DNA from: Nematostella vectensis
Lineage: Eukaryota > Cnidaria > Anthozoa > Actiniaria > Edwardsiidae
Reading direction: 5' to 3'
Assembly: GCF_932526225.1 (NCBI RefSeq)
Contig: NC_064044.1
Span: forward strand, 5,296,747-5,360,746
DNA length: 64,000 nucleotides
Part shown: positions 12,401 through 24,160 of the stretch, one piece after another
How the letters are laid out: each line of letters starts with the position of its first letter
Numbering within the stretch: position 1 is the first letter of the stretch
Notes under the pieces: generated by a model
Told to the model about the DNA's origin: nothing
What the model saw: only the letters and a program-made list of their open reading frames with translations
Database searches by the model: none
Position numbers and translations under genes: made by a program

Positions 12401-15400
12401 GGCTAAGGTCGTTTTAATGTACAACGATAGTGTAACGACCATCATATACAAACAATTACAATTGTTTTGCTTGCCTTTAATTGTTTATCGACAGCATCAG
12501 TGAAAGTGAAGTTCAAAGTCGCAAAGTTGTTGAATGAATGTTTCGTACCGCCGCTCATACCAACATCAGAGCCACCTTGGTCGACCTGGGGATTTTAAAC
12601 ATCTTGATAAATGTCCGGGGTATGATTTTCCATATTAAAGCCATATATATGATATAGACAAGAAAATATTTCATCCCTCATGCATAGAAAGTGTTGCCAC
12701 GAATGCACATAACTTCGTTATCCCATTTTGCTTTACTTGATCCCCTTTCCCCCGTGGAAGCTATGCCTCAGGCAAATATAATACGACAATTGACAGCAAG
12801 CATTCGAGCAAGATTAAAATAAATGCGTGGGTCATGCAAAAACTGGTCTTGAACTGGTCTTGGTTGGGCGCCCTGTTGAGACCTCATTTGTCATAACCTG
12901 CCACATTTGTCGTAACTGCCACATTTGTCATAACTGCCACATTTTCATAACTGCCACATTTGTCATAAAGTGTGCCACATTTGTCATAACTGCCATAATA
13001 ATATAAATAAGCGGAGCTCGCGGAGCTTTTCTCATAATTTAGATAAAGATAAAAACTTTACATCAAATTCATCAAAACGTAGAAGTTCAATTAAAATAAA
13101 TCAAGGCGCAAATCCAGACCTCTGCACCTGTGTACTGTCGGCGCAATTTGTAGTAAAATTGTCACAATTTGTAATACCTGCATTTTGTAATTTGAAATTT
13201 GTAACAAAATCATCGGAATTTGTCATAAAAATACTGTCGCAATTTGTGATACACCTCCGTCGCGTTTGTAACATCCAGCTGTATACAAGAGTTATAGCAA
13301 ATGGATAATGTTATATTTTCAGCTGCATATCTAGTAAGTGTCACCAGCGGAGCGGCATAAGAGCGAATAGTGTTCTCCGTTAATTGATATTATTATTATT
13401 GTTATTATTATATTCATCACTTGCTTGCAAACTGCTCCGCGAGCTCCGCCGGCTTATTGACATTATTTTTGTTATTATTACCACCACTTGCTTGCAAGCC
13501 GCTCCGCTCCTCTGAGCTCCGCTAATTAACAATGAGACTGCGAGTTCGAGTTTTCTATGGGTCAATAGATAGTCAATGAGGCGCGTAGCGTAGAGTTAAC
13601 TATTTGACTCATAGAAAACGAGAACGAGTAGTCTAATTGTTTTAGTATAAACCCACTCACATACTACCTTCAAATAAAGGAAGATTTTAATAAACCTCAG
13701 TAATAAATAACCGCTTTTGTCGCGAGAAGGCCGGTTTTTTCGCTACAATCAACTTGCGAGATTCGTGATAGTATGTGAGTGGATTTACACTAATTGATAT
13801 TATGATGGCAGTTATGACAAATGTGGCACACCTTTATGACAAATGTGGCAGGTTATGACAAATGTGGTACACCTTTATGACAAATGTGGCAGTTATGACA
13901 AATGTGGCACACCTTTATGACAAATGTGGCAGTTATGACAAATGTGGCACACCTTTATGACAAATGTGGTACACCTTTATGACAAATGTGGCAGTTATGA
14001 CAAATGTGGCACACCTTTATGACAAATGTGGCAGGTTATGATGTGGCCTCAACACGCCCCTCGTGTGAATAGCGTAATGCGGGACCAGCAATGTTGGAGT
14101 TGTTAGGACAACGTATTGGGAGGTGTTATGAAATAGTTCGCCATTTTTGTCTTTGTTTTGTGGTCAAGCGAGCGTGGCGAGGCCTGCAGTGTTAGGTCGT
14201 GTTGCTGATGTTTGCACGGGGCTCAAAGGCCTTGGTTAAACTAGGAGACAGGTTGCGCACAATATAGCATGAGACTGACCAACAGAAATGGCTGCACCCG
14301 TCACACCAGAGAGCGACAAAAAACACAATCTCTCCATGAAAATAAGCCTTTTCTGACAAAAAAAACTTTTTCTTGCTGATTTATGTTGCGCGCGATGTGT
14401 TGCAAGATTAGCTATTGCTTTCATTTGGATTGACAATTCAATGATCAATCGGGAATCCACAAAAAGAAACACAGACTTTGACAAATAGATATATAAAGCT
14501 ACCTCTTTAAGGTCTTCGTAGGAAACCATGAGGCCGTCACTGGGTGTTTGACCTTTTTTGTGGATCATCATCTTTCCAGATTTCCCCTGGACATTGACGA
14601 ACATGTCATTCGACTCTTCAGTCTTGTTATCAGCTGCCAATGACACTACAAGAAAAATAATTTTGATGACAGTAGTGAAGGAAAGGCCTTCATTTTCCCC
14701 CCAACATTCGTGGTAATATACTATCTTATCCTATACATATAGGAGGGGGCCCAAAAGGCCCTTTCAATGCATTTTCTCCTGTATTTTAGATAATGTCTCA
14801 TACATTTACTGTATTTTTGGCTGCTAGAAGGGGGGGGGGGGGCACGGCCCCCTGCGACACCCCCTGGCTACGCCCCTGGTTCTAATGCAGATGCATTGCG
14901 TGTATTTTGGACAACTGTCTAATTTCTATGTTAACAGCAGGTCAGAGTCGCATTATCGTGCCACTGTTAAAAAGTTTGATGGATAATGCGATGCTAGTAC
15001 CCCGTTTATTGCGCACGAAATTGAATTAACGAGAAGCTTGACCCAGCGTTTACTGTGGAACAGTATCTTCTAACCACTCTATGGTCGCTCTATGTTCGAA
15101 CCACTTTATGGTCGCTCTATGATCGAACCACTCTATGGTCGCTCTATGATCGAACCACTCCATGGTCGCTCTATGGTCAAACCACTCTATGGTCGCTCTA
15201 AGATCTAACCACTCTATGGTCGCTCTATGATCGAGCCACTCTATGGTCGCTCTATGACCGAACCACTCTATGGTCGCTCTATGATCGAACCAGTCTATGG
15301 TCGCTCTATGATCGAACCACTCTATGGTCTACTGGTCGCTGTATGGTCGAACCACTCTATGGTCGCTCTATGATCGAACCATTCTATGGTCGCTCTATGA

Positions 15401-18400
15401 TCAAACCACTCTATGGTCGCTCTATGATCGAACCATTCCATGGTCGCTCTATGGTAGAACCACTCTATGGTCGCTCTAAGATCTAACCACTCTATGGTCG
15501 CTCTATGATCGAACCACTCTATGGTCGCTCTATGATCAAACCACTCCATGGTCGCTCTATGATCGAACCACTCTATGGTCGCTCTATGACCGAACCACTC
15601 CATGGTCGCTCTTTGACCGAACCACTCCATGGTCGCTCTATGGTCGAACCACTCTATGGTTGCTCTAAGATCTAACCACTCTATGGTCGCTCTATGATCG
15701 AACCACTCTATGGTCGCTCTATGATCAAACCACTCTATGGTCGCTCTATGATCGAACCACTGCATGATCGCTCTATGATCGAACCACTCTATGGTCGCTC
15801 TATGATCGAACCACTCTATGGTCGCTCTATGATCGAACCACTCTATGGTCGCTCTATGACCGAACCACTCCATGGTCGCTCTATGACCGAACCACTCCAT
15901 GGTCGCTCTATGATCGAACCACTCCATGGTCGCTCTATGATCGAACCACTCCATGGTCGCTCTATGATCGAACCACTCCATGGTCGCTCTATGATCGAAC
16001 CACTCTATGGTCGCCCTATGATCGAACCACTCTATGGTCGCCCTATGATCGAACCACTCTATGGTCGCTCTATGATCGAACCAGTCTATGGTCGCTCTAT
16101 GATCGAACCACTCTATGGTCGCTCTATAATCGAACCACTCCATGGTCGCTCTATGATCGAACCACTCTATGGTCGCTCTATGACCGAACCACTCTATGGT
16201 CGCTCTATAATCAAACCACTCTATGGTCGCTCTATGATCGAACCACTCTATGGTCACTCTATGATCGAACCACTCTATGGTCGCTCTATGATCGAACCAC
16301 TCTATGGTCGCTCTATGATCGAACCACTCTATGATCACTCTATGATCGAACCACTCTATGGTCGTTCTATGATCAAACCACTCCATGGTCGCTATATGAT
16401 CGAACCACTCTATGGTCGCTCTATGATCGAACCACTTGGTCGCTCTATGATCGAACCACTCTATGGTCGCCCTTTGTTCGAACCACTCTATGGTCACTCT
16501 ATGTTCGAACCACTCTATGGTCGCCCTATGTTCGAACCACTCCATGGACGCTCTATGATCGAACCACTCTATGGTCGCTCTATGATCGAACCACTCTATG
16601 GTCGCCCTATGTTCGAACCACTCTATGGTCGCTCTATGTTCGAACCACTCCATGGACGCTCTATGATCAAACCACTCCATGGTCGCTATAAGATCGAACC
16701 ACTCTAAAGTCACTCTATGATCGAACCACTCTATGGTCGCTCTATGATCGAACCACTCCATGGTGGCTATATGATTGAACCACTCTATGGTCACTCTATG
16801 ATCGAACCACTCTATGGTCGTTCTATGATCAAACCACTCTATGGTCGCTCTATGATCGAACCACTCTATGGTCACTCTATGATCAAACCACTCTATGGTC
16901 GCTCTATGATCGAGCCACTCTAAAGTCGTTCTATGATCAAATCACTCTATGGTCGCTTTATGTTCGAACCACTCTATGGTCACTCTATGATCGAACCACT
17001 CCATGGTTGCTTTATGATCAAACCACTCTATGGTCGCTATATGATCGAACCACTCTATGGTCGCTCTATGATCGAACCACTCTATGGTCGCTCCATGATC
17101 GAGCCACTCTATGGTCGTTCTATGATCAAATCACTCTATGGTCGCTTTATGTTCGAACCACTCTATGGTCACTCTATGATCGAACCACTCCATGGACGCT
17201 CTATGTTCGAACCACTCCATGGTTGCTTTATGATCAAACCACTCTATGGTCGTTCTATAATCAAACCACTCCATGGTCGCTCTATAATCAAACCACTCCA
17301 TGGTCGCTCTATGATCGAACCACTCTATGGTCGCTCCATGATCAAACCACTCTATGGTCGCTCTATGATCGAACCACTCTATGGTCGCTCTATGATCGAA
17401 CCACTCTATGGTCGCTCTATGATCGAACCACTCTATGGTCGCTCTATGATCAAACCACTCTATGGTCGCTCTATGACCGAACCACTCTATGGTCGCTCTA
17501 TGAACGAACCACTCTATGGTCGCTCTATGACCGAACCACTCTATGGTCGCTCTATGATCAATCCACTCCATGGTCGCTCTATGGTCGAACCACTCCATGG
17601 TCGCTCTATGATCGAACCACTCTATGGTCGCTCTATGATCGAACCACTCTATGGTCGCCCTATGTTCGAACCACTCTATGGTCGCTCTATGTTCGAACCA
17701 CTCCATGGACGCTCTATGATCAAACCACTCCATGGTCGCTATATGATCGAACCACTCTATGGTCGCTCTATGATCGAACCACTCTATGGTCGCTCTATGA
17801 TCGAACCACTCTATGGTCGCTCCATGATCAAACCACTCTATGGTCGCTCCATGATCGAACCACTCTATGGTCGCTCTTTGATCGAACCACTCTATGGTCG
17901 CTCTATGATCGAACCACTCTATGGTCGCTCTATGATCGAACCACTCTATGGTCTACTGGTCGCTGTATGGTCGAACCACTCTATGGTCGCTCTATGATCA
18001 AACCACTCTATGGTCGCTCTATGATCGAACCATTCCATGGTCGCTCTATGGTCGAACCACTCTATGGTCGCTCTTTGATCGAACCACTCTATGGTCGCTC
18101 TATGATCGAACCACTCTATGGTCACTCTATGATCGAACCACTCAATGGTCTACTGGTCGCTGTATGGTCGAACCACTATATGGTAGTTCTATAATGTCGA
18201 ACTACTCCATGGTCGAACCACTCTATGGTCAAACCACACTCTATGGTCTACTGGTCGCTCCATGGTCGAACCACTCTGGCACAACTTTTAATCCAGGCCT
18301 ACGCTACAGTGCTGAAAAACGCAAGACTAGTTCCAGTACCGCGCGGTTAAACCAGCCTTTTTGTTTTGAAATGGCGGCTTTTTACCGGCGAAATGTCACT

Positions 18401-20015
18401 TTTTGGCGAATGCTAAGAAAACTAGATCAAACTTTAGGCTAAAATTTTCTTTGTGACTCCCTCATTATTACACAAATCTGTCATCTTTTGTACATGTATG
18501 GTTTTAATGCTGTACAGTTAGTCAAAACAGCAACTGAAGTCAGCCTTTCGTACCTTTTCTCGAACGATTCAACACTACGATTGTGCTTGTTTTCGCCAGA
18601 GCACGCGCATGCGCATACGTTATTCAGCACTGTCGGCCTACGCGAGTACGGTACGGTATTTATTTCTAGGCGAAGGGAATGTTGAGTTCCTATGCAAATT
18701 CCGCACGTGCTGTTGTGCACTGGGCGTAACTAAGTTCTTTGTTTTCTATTTATACTTTTCCTGTGATCTTTTGTTCTCTCTTTTCTAATTGAAAACTGAA
18801 ACAAATCGTATTTGATAGCCATAATTATGCGTTATCCTATACTAGTCTTTTTATGTGGAATTTTCTCATCTGGAAATACTCTTTTATGTCAAATGATGCA
18901 TAGAAAGTATTCAGCAAGTAGGATTAGAAGAGCAATTATTTATATTGTTTAAGTGTGTGCGTCTATGGTTAAATATCTTTGTATAGAACTTTCTGTTATA
19001 GCTTTGAATTTAGAAGAAACATTACTGCAAAATAGTATTTTTTCTACAAATGACTTTTAAAAATTATAGCCTAAAATTTGGTACTTTTTCGGGCTTTTGT
19101 TGACATCCAGGTACTTGGAAGAGTCGAGTTTAGCTAGTAAATATTATACTGTTTGTGAAATCAAGATGTTTGTCTAGATTTCAATGTGTTTTGATGCATT
19201 CTTTAATCTGCAAATGAAAACATATTTCTTGCGGCGAGCATTAATCGAAAATAAAATGGAAAGAAGCCAAGTGTTGAAAGCCTAAGAAAGATAGTTCACA
19301 GTAGATAAAATGCTGTGTCACACCCACACGAACACATTATCATTGGCTTTGATATAATATGATGATGATAAAAAAAAGATAAAATATTTATTGATTTTGC
19401 TTCATCTAACGGCCCAAGAGATTTTTTTTACACTGTTTGTATTTGAGGCCAATTCGCCAGCGCCCAAAACCGAGTCACTCAAAGCATCTTCTATGTCGGC
19501 TTATTCCCTAGCAGTGGCGTGGATTTAGATATACTCTCAATAAAACAACATTGGTAAAGCAATTTACTTATTAAATCGTGGATGGTGGATTTTAGAGCTT
19601 CCTTTCAGATAGAAGCAAATGGTACTTTCAAGTTTGAACAATAACGAAAAGGAATCTGATCGGTGTTCACTAAGCTGGGCTCGGTAGAAATTATACAAAG
19701 CAAACCTCAGCCAGAGATGCACGACGGAAACAAACCACCAAAAAGATTGGCTTATGACTGAGACAATATGATCGAGAGCAGAGAGCTTTCTAAGATGAAC
19801 TAGATTTTCTCAATCACGAGGGAGCAAAGTCGCTCGTTTTGCTTTAACAGGCTACAGCCCTGCACAATGACATTAGAAAGAATGCATGTGCAAGTAAGAA
19901 AAAACTTCGGTCGAACCCACAAGCAACTTTCAACATACAACTCTCATAATAACTCTGTATTTGTCTTACCTGAGCTCAAGGCTGCGATAAGAACGAAAAT
20001 CGCAATTCGTGCCAT
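9428..20015 (-). CDS. Gene B: secreted, probably GPI-anchored SAARP/CARP-core-like protein
   Basis: Six exons on the minus strand: 19970-20015, 14503-14645, 12475-12585, 11202-11357, 10649-10855, 9428-9673 (909 nt, 302 aa; phases 1,0,0,0,0). Residues 1-15 (MARIAIFVLIAALSS) form the signal peptide. Exon 2 has VNVQGKSGKMMIHKKGQT and YEDLKE; exon 3 HSFNNFATLNFTF; exon 4 (101-152) VYIFKKNGSFEWGDEE and GTVKFNIK; exon 5 (153-221) IENWKFCG, FFLDSTVC, DKGPKGKKKAARF and FGDAFVDMPIG; exon 6 (222-302) GKTCF, RFPKF, VIFDP and a hydrophobic end (MKWNVAFLLVAFFATLLQ) suited to GPI attachment. Cysteines at about 159, 165, 182 and 244 match A and C. The intron after exon 3 has a GC donor (AAAG|gcaagc). Intron 1 (5.3 kb) contains a 27-bp satellite and a MITE, intron 2 a fold-back element, and intron 5 a minisatellite copied from the end of exon 5. 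The reading frame is nevertheless intact. The family name is a memory-based homology call. Confidence 0.82.
9724..10648 (-). repeat. 48-bp minisatellite derived from the exon 5/intron 5 junction of gene B
   Basis: About 19 head-to-tail copies of a 47-48 bp unit fill almost the whole of intron 5 (9674-10648). On the gene strand each unit reads like the last codons of exon 5: TTTGGAGATGTCTTCCTCGA, then CATCCCTAGAGGGGGTATCA, i.e. FGDVFLDIPRG followed by GT. The real exon ends FGDAFVDMPIG|gtaggaaatc and directly abuts the array, so the true donor is effectively the first unit. About half the units keep GGGGTATC; others read GGGATATC. Confidence 0.88.
10920..11170. repeat. Imperfect GATGGTGATGA-type simple repeat
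   Basis: Degenerate tandem sequence of GATGATGGTTAT and GTGATGA motifs in intron 4 of gene B. It produces Met/Val or Ile/Thr-rich ORFs on both strands that have no other support. Confidence 0.75.
11413..11790. mobile_element. Dispersed MITE, copy 2 (one end truncated)
   Basis: Begins AAGGGCACACAGCGGATCTG, the same end as the copy at 40.41 kb, and carries AAAAAATCGTCCCGAC and the GGCTGGGAAAAA motifs. The far terminal sequence is missing. It lies in intron 3 of gene B. Confidence 0.6.
12866..14060. mobile_element. Fold-back element with inverted tandem-repeat arms
   Basis: The left arm (12893-12998) is a tandem array of TGCCACATTTGTCATAAC. The right arm (13806-14042) is the inverse, GTTATGACAAATGTGGCA, with ACACCTTT variants. 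Outer ends also match inversely (GGGCG..TGTTGAG against CTCAACACGCCC). Inside are two more nested inverted pairs: about 13537-13562 against 13605-13630 (GAGTTTTCTATGGGTCAATA and its inverse) and about 13645-13670 against 13768-13790 (CCACTCACATACTA). No transposase. It sits wholly in intron 2 of gene B. Confidence 0.7.
14741..14879. repeat. Dispersed repeat, copy 1
   Basis: Shares GGCTGCTAGAAGGGGGG, CCCAAAAGGCCCTTTCAA and the end TACGCCCCTG with 39496-39628 in the same orientation. Located in intron 1 of gene B. Nothing coding. Confidence 0.65.
15070..18277 (+). repeat. 27-bp satellite array in intron 1 of gene B
   Basis: About 119 copies of a 27-bp unit of the form CCACTCTATGGTCGCTCTAT followed by GATCGAA. 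Variable positions recur (TATGG/CATGG, GATC/GTTC/GACC, TCT/CCT). Because 27 is divisible by three and three of the six frames of the unit lack stops, long ORFs appear on both strands (MIEPLYGRS, DRTTLWSLY and EWFDHRATI repeats). Substitutions are not confined to silent positions in any of these frames, so I treat it as non-coding. Confidence 0.93.
18305..18634. mobile_element. MITE with 9-bp target duplication (Mutator-like), copy 1
   Basis: Inverted ends TACAGTGCTGAA and TTCAGCACTGTC; exact 9-bp target duplication GGCCTACGC at 18296-18304 and 18635-18643. About 330 bp, nearly identical to 20929-21257. A 9-bp duplication points to the Mutator (MULE) group. It landed about 30 bp beyond the end of the 27-bp satellite. 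Confidence 0.85.
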
Positions 20016-20130
20016 CTTGAGCGAATTCTTCGTGGGGTTCTGCTAAAAATCCTGATCCGTGTGAATTAACCCCAGAATAGATCTCGCTTAATACTGAGAC
20101 ATGTGACCAATATTTGTAGCAACCAATGGC
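18660..20130. repeat. Segmental duplicate: exon 1, promoter and intron 1 start of gene B
   Basis: Counterpart of 5.93-7.42 kb. It shows that A and B arose by tandem duplication and that promoter, signal exon and proximal intron remained similar while exon 2 diverged strongly. Confidence 0.75.
20101..20127 (-). promoter_or_regulatory. Paired CCAAT-box module of gene B
   Basis: On the gene strand: ATTGGTT, 10-bp spacer, TTGGTCACAT, ending about 86 bp before the ATG at 20015. Same order and spacing as gene A. Confidence 0.5.
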
Positions 20131-20928
20131 AGCCTAGTACGCCCATATTGGCAAAGGTTATGTGGGAATGAATTAGTGAAAAAAATCAAAGTTGTTTATT
20201 GATGATAACTGAGTTGTTTTTGTGCATTGACTTTGGTGCTATTTTCAAATGTAATAAATGTAGAAGGTATATTTTTAGTAAAGAGGAAGAAGTTCATACC
20301 ACAGGGAGCTCACCTCTATTGTTTTGGGAAACTAACAAACTAACATCCTAAGCTAACAAGCTAACAAGCTAACATTACTCAAACCGTAGTTTGAGGGTTT
20401 GTCAACAAGACATTCAGCACTTGGCAACTTTGTGACGATTTTATTATAAGGCCCTACTAGTGTACGGGGAAGGGCGTGTCGCAAAGAACGAGACTCAAAA
20501 TTTTTTTGGAGCAAAATTTTATGTACTGTACTATCAACCTTCCTAAAGAAGTGCTTCTTCGGCAGTAATCAAGGCTTTTTGTAACGACACAGACATTGTA
20601 AAAACGAAAAGTTTATTTGAACATGCGCAAGATGCGCGCGCACCACCCCCCTTCCCTGCCTTGGCCACCAAAAGTGGGTCATTTCTTATTGAAGTATAGT
20701 CAAAATCCATCCTTTGTCCTATGATACCTATGACTGCGCACCCCCATCCTCGGGAACCCAGAGAGTAGCGGTTCTGCCACCTCGGTCCCTCGGTTACGCT
20801 GACCGCCACGCCCTGGGTTCTCGTGTACGCGCACCTCCCCTCAGCCAATCCTGGGTACCCGCCTATAAAATAAACGTAGTGACCGAATTTGAAACTGAGC
20901 TCATCATCAAAGAGAGGTGTAATCGAAT
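20131..20928. other. Intergenic upstream of gene B
   Basis: No gene is supported. A short GCTAACAA-type tandem lies at about 20335-20377. GC-richer sequence at 20630-20860 carries a C tract but no convincing exon. Confidence 0.5.
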
Positions 20929-21257
20929 GACAGTGCTGAAAAACGCAAGACTAGTTCCAGTACCGCGCGGTTAAACCAGTCTTTTTGTTTTGGAATGGCG
21001 GCGTTTTACCGTCGAACTGTCACATTTCGGCAAATGCTAAGAAAACTAGATCAAAATTAAGGCTAAAATTTTCTTTATGACTCCCTCATTATCACACAAA
21101 TCTGTCCTCTTTTGTACAGTATGGTTTTAATGCTGTACAGTAAGTCGAAACAGTGACCGAAGTCAGCCTTTCGTACCTTTACTCGAACGATTCAACACTA
21201 AGATTTTGTTTGTTTTCGCTAGAACACGCGCATGCGCATACGTTATTCAGCACTGTC
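20929..21257. mobile_element. MITE with 9-bp target duplication (Mutator-like), copy 2
   Basis: Inverted ends GACAGTGCTGAA and TTCAGCACTGTC, flanked by the exact 9-bp duplication TAATCGAAT at 20920-20928 and 21258-21266. Same orientation and close sequence to the copy at 18.3 kb, but with a different target site, so it is an independent insertion. Confidence 0.87.
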
Positions 21258-21266
21258 TAATCGAAT

Positions 21267-21736
21267 TATAATTCCCTCTGGACTTCGTGCTAGTCGTGAG
21301 GGTGGCCATCCCTCACTGTCACCGGTGCTGGAACGAGTTACCGGGGGAACTCCTTTTGTTTTTGTAGATCTGACCCGTGTAATCAACAGACACTAGCTAA
21401 ACACCCATGCAGGCGTGCCTTGTCGAAAGAGGTGGTAACAAGACTCATACCACAATACCTCGGTGGAAAAAGGGTAGGGTCAGATGTGCAAGACATAGAT
21501 CTCACCTTCTTATACGCGTAAAGGGTAATCAAAAATAAGATAGGGTAGATATAAAACCATAATACAGGGGAGGACAGGTGTCTGTACGTTACCATAGAGA
21601 TCCAGATCGCTGGAAAATATCAGTTGTGTATCCAAGGTTTGCAGAGGGAAGAGGGGGGATGCACAGTCTAAGGTATCATATGGAAAAGAATAGTATTTGC
21701 GCGAGGATAACTTGAAGAAGAAATTACCCATTTTTT
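21267..21736. other. Unassigned sequence between MITE and 23-bp array
   Basis: No supported gene; the short minus-strand ORFs have no recognisable content. Confidence 0.4.
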
Positions 21737-22612
21737 TTAGGGGTACTAAGGGAAAGGCTTGTAGGGATACGAGGGAGAGGCTTGTAGGGATACGAGGGAA
21801 AGGCTTGTAGGGATACTAGGGAGAGGCTTGTAGGGATACGAAGGGAGAGGCTTGTAGGGATACGAGGGAAAGGCTTGTAGGGATACGAGGGAAAGGCTTG
21901 TAGGGATACGAGGGAGAGGCTTGTAGGGATACGAGGGAAAGACTTGTAGGGATACTAGGGAGAGGCTTGTAGGGGTACTTAGGGAAAGGCTTGTACGGAT
22001 TCGAGGGAGAGGCTTGTAGGGATACGAGGGAAAGGCTTGTTGGGATACGAGGGAGAGGCTTGTAGGGATACGAGGGAAAGGCTTGTAGGGATACGAGGGA
22101 AAGGCTTGTAGGGATACTAGGGAGAGGCTTGTAGGGATACGAGGGAAAGGCTTGTAGTGATACGAGGGAAAGGCTTGTAGCGGTACTAGGGAGAGGCTTG
22201 TAGGGATACGAGTGAAAGGCTTGTAGGGATACTAGGGAGAGGCTTGTAGGGATACGAGGGAAAGGCTTGTAGGGATACGAGGGGGCTTGTATGGATACGA
22301 GGCAGGGGCTTGTAGGTGCACGAGGGAGAGGCTTGTAGGGATACGAGGGAGGGGCTTGTAGGAATACAAGGGAGGGGCTTGCAGGGATACGAGGGAGAGG
22401 CTTGTAGGTGTACAAGGGAGGGGCTTGTAGTGATACGAGGGAAAGGCTTGTAGGGATACGAGGGGGCTTGTAGGGATACGAGGCAGAGGCTTGTAGGGAT
22501 ACGAGGGAGAGGCTTGTAGGGATACGAGGGAGAGGCCTGTAGAGGTAAGATAGAGGGGCTTGTAGGGATACGAGGGAGAGGCTTGCAGGGATACGAGGGA
22601 GAGGCAGGAGAA
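21737..22612 (-). repeat. 23-bp tandem array at the edge of inverted arm 1
   Basis: About 38 copies of a 23-bp unit (GAGGGAGAGGCTTGTAGGGA then TAC). Because 23 is not a multiple of three, each protein-level repeat needs three units, giving a 23-residue period with YPYKPLPRIPTSLSLVSLQA on the minus strand in any frame. The array starts inside a signal-peptide-like ORF (MGKFIAMFSCLSLVSLQAS, ATG at 22631-22633). Confidence 0.9.
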
Positions 22613-23103
22613 CATCGCGATGAATTTACCCATTCATGATGTTTGATCGCGTACAGATGAACACGGAGTATCCTTTGCATTTAACAGTTATAATATATTA
22701 TCATTATTATTATCATTGTAAGGACACACAGCAATCTCTTACTGATACACTTTATAAAATAAATTATAAAGTTAGATATGGATGAGAACTCTTCTCGGGC
22801 TTAATGGAATATTTGTATAAGCGTCCGCTAATAATTCGAGGTTTCCTCCTGACGAACAAAATGGCGGCCGGGAGCAAGGTGTCAAAGTAAATTGAAACTC
22901 GATTTTCTACAGGAAAGCTACCATTTCACATGGCCGCCAAGATATTTGTGAAAACCTGAATAAACAAGTTTTCAGTTGAGCCCAAGCCCACTCGTCCTTG
23001 TAAAATGCGTACTCGGACCGGTCTAGGTGACGGAATCTCAGGTACCTCAAGTACCAGGACTTTACTAATTGGATCCACCAAACAGGATAGCATAGCATTG
23101 ATA

Positions 23104-23265
23104 CAGGCCCGTAGCCAGGGGGGGGGGGGGGGGGGTGGGCAGGGGGTGCGAACACACCCCCCACGATGGCCGAAGGTCCACTTTCGGTTCTCAATAGACG
23201 TGCTATTTGTAGACAAAACAATAAAGCATAAGCTAGATCACTCTGGCATGTAGCTAAATCCGATA
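23104..23265. repeat. Poly-G MITE fragment
   Basis: One end, AGGCCCGTAGCCAGGGGG, of the element type seen at 1592-1969, with a G tract at 23119-23135. The mirrored arm has it at 48.17-48.32 kb with a shorter tract. Confidence 0.55.
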
Positions 23266-24160
23266 ATTAACTTTTTTTTCATCCGACTCTCCCCTTCACC
23301 TCACTGCTTTGGTATCGGGGACTATCCGCAGCCTTCGGCGAATAATTGGTAAATAACCAACACCTATGGTGTCAATATCAAACCGCAAATCTAGTACGAT
23401 GACAGCAATAGGACGTCACTCCGTAAGCAACCGCAAAGACAGTATTTTTTAACTTCCGGTTGCATGCGGCTCGTTTTCTTTTGCTTCTATTGAAGTTGAT
23501 TATATGTATTTTTTACGGAACGACCCACAACTGTTTGATTTGATAACAATTTTCCCAACGGGAGGCGGGTAGAACAACAAAACAAAGTGTTTACTTTATA
23601 TCATTTTATTTAGCAATACCTTCATGTCGTTATGGCGATTATAAAAAAAAGAGTTACAGTGTACAGCATTTAAGTCTAAATGGGATAGCAGTAGCGTTTT
23701 AGTAATTGTATCAGTTAAGATTACTTTGTACGAATACATGTTTTATTATATATTGCTTTTATTGGAAATTTTATAGTATAAGGACTAACGATTTACCAGG
23801 CCCCAACGTCAAATGCAAAAGCACAGCCCCCTGCAAAACCAGCAAGCAACCAAGCACATAGGAGGTAGACTCGTACCCAGTCCTTATTTTCTGTTGCGCG
23901 GACATCCTGAATCCGATCGCGAAACCGCATCCTGACCGTCATGCACCGTGCGCTTATTCAACCTCCCAAAATGCAACGCACGGCATCTGAGTACGAGACT
24001 GCATGGGCGCTGTAAAGTATACACCACTCCCTTACATCTTTGCGTCTGCCGAACAATCCTGTGTCAACAATGCTGGACGACGTTGAGGCTGTTCTTCGGG
24101 CCTAAATATTACACGCCAGTCTGTTTAATCTATGTCTAAGCTTGTCAAAATTAGCTTGTT
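23266..24160. other. 3' flank of gene D
   Basis: No independent gene is supported. The same sequence, inverted, follows gene C at 47.27-48.17 kb. Confidence 0.5.

Noticed and set aside
15070-18277. Regular repeats resembling a CRISPR array
   Set aside because: Units are directly adjacent with no unique spacers, and the window is eukaryotic.
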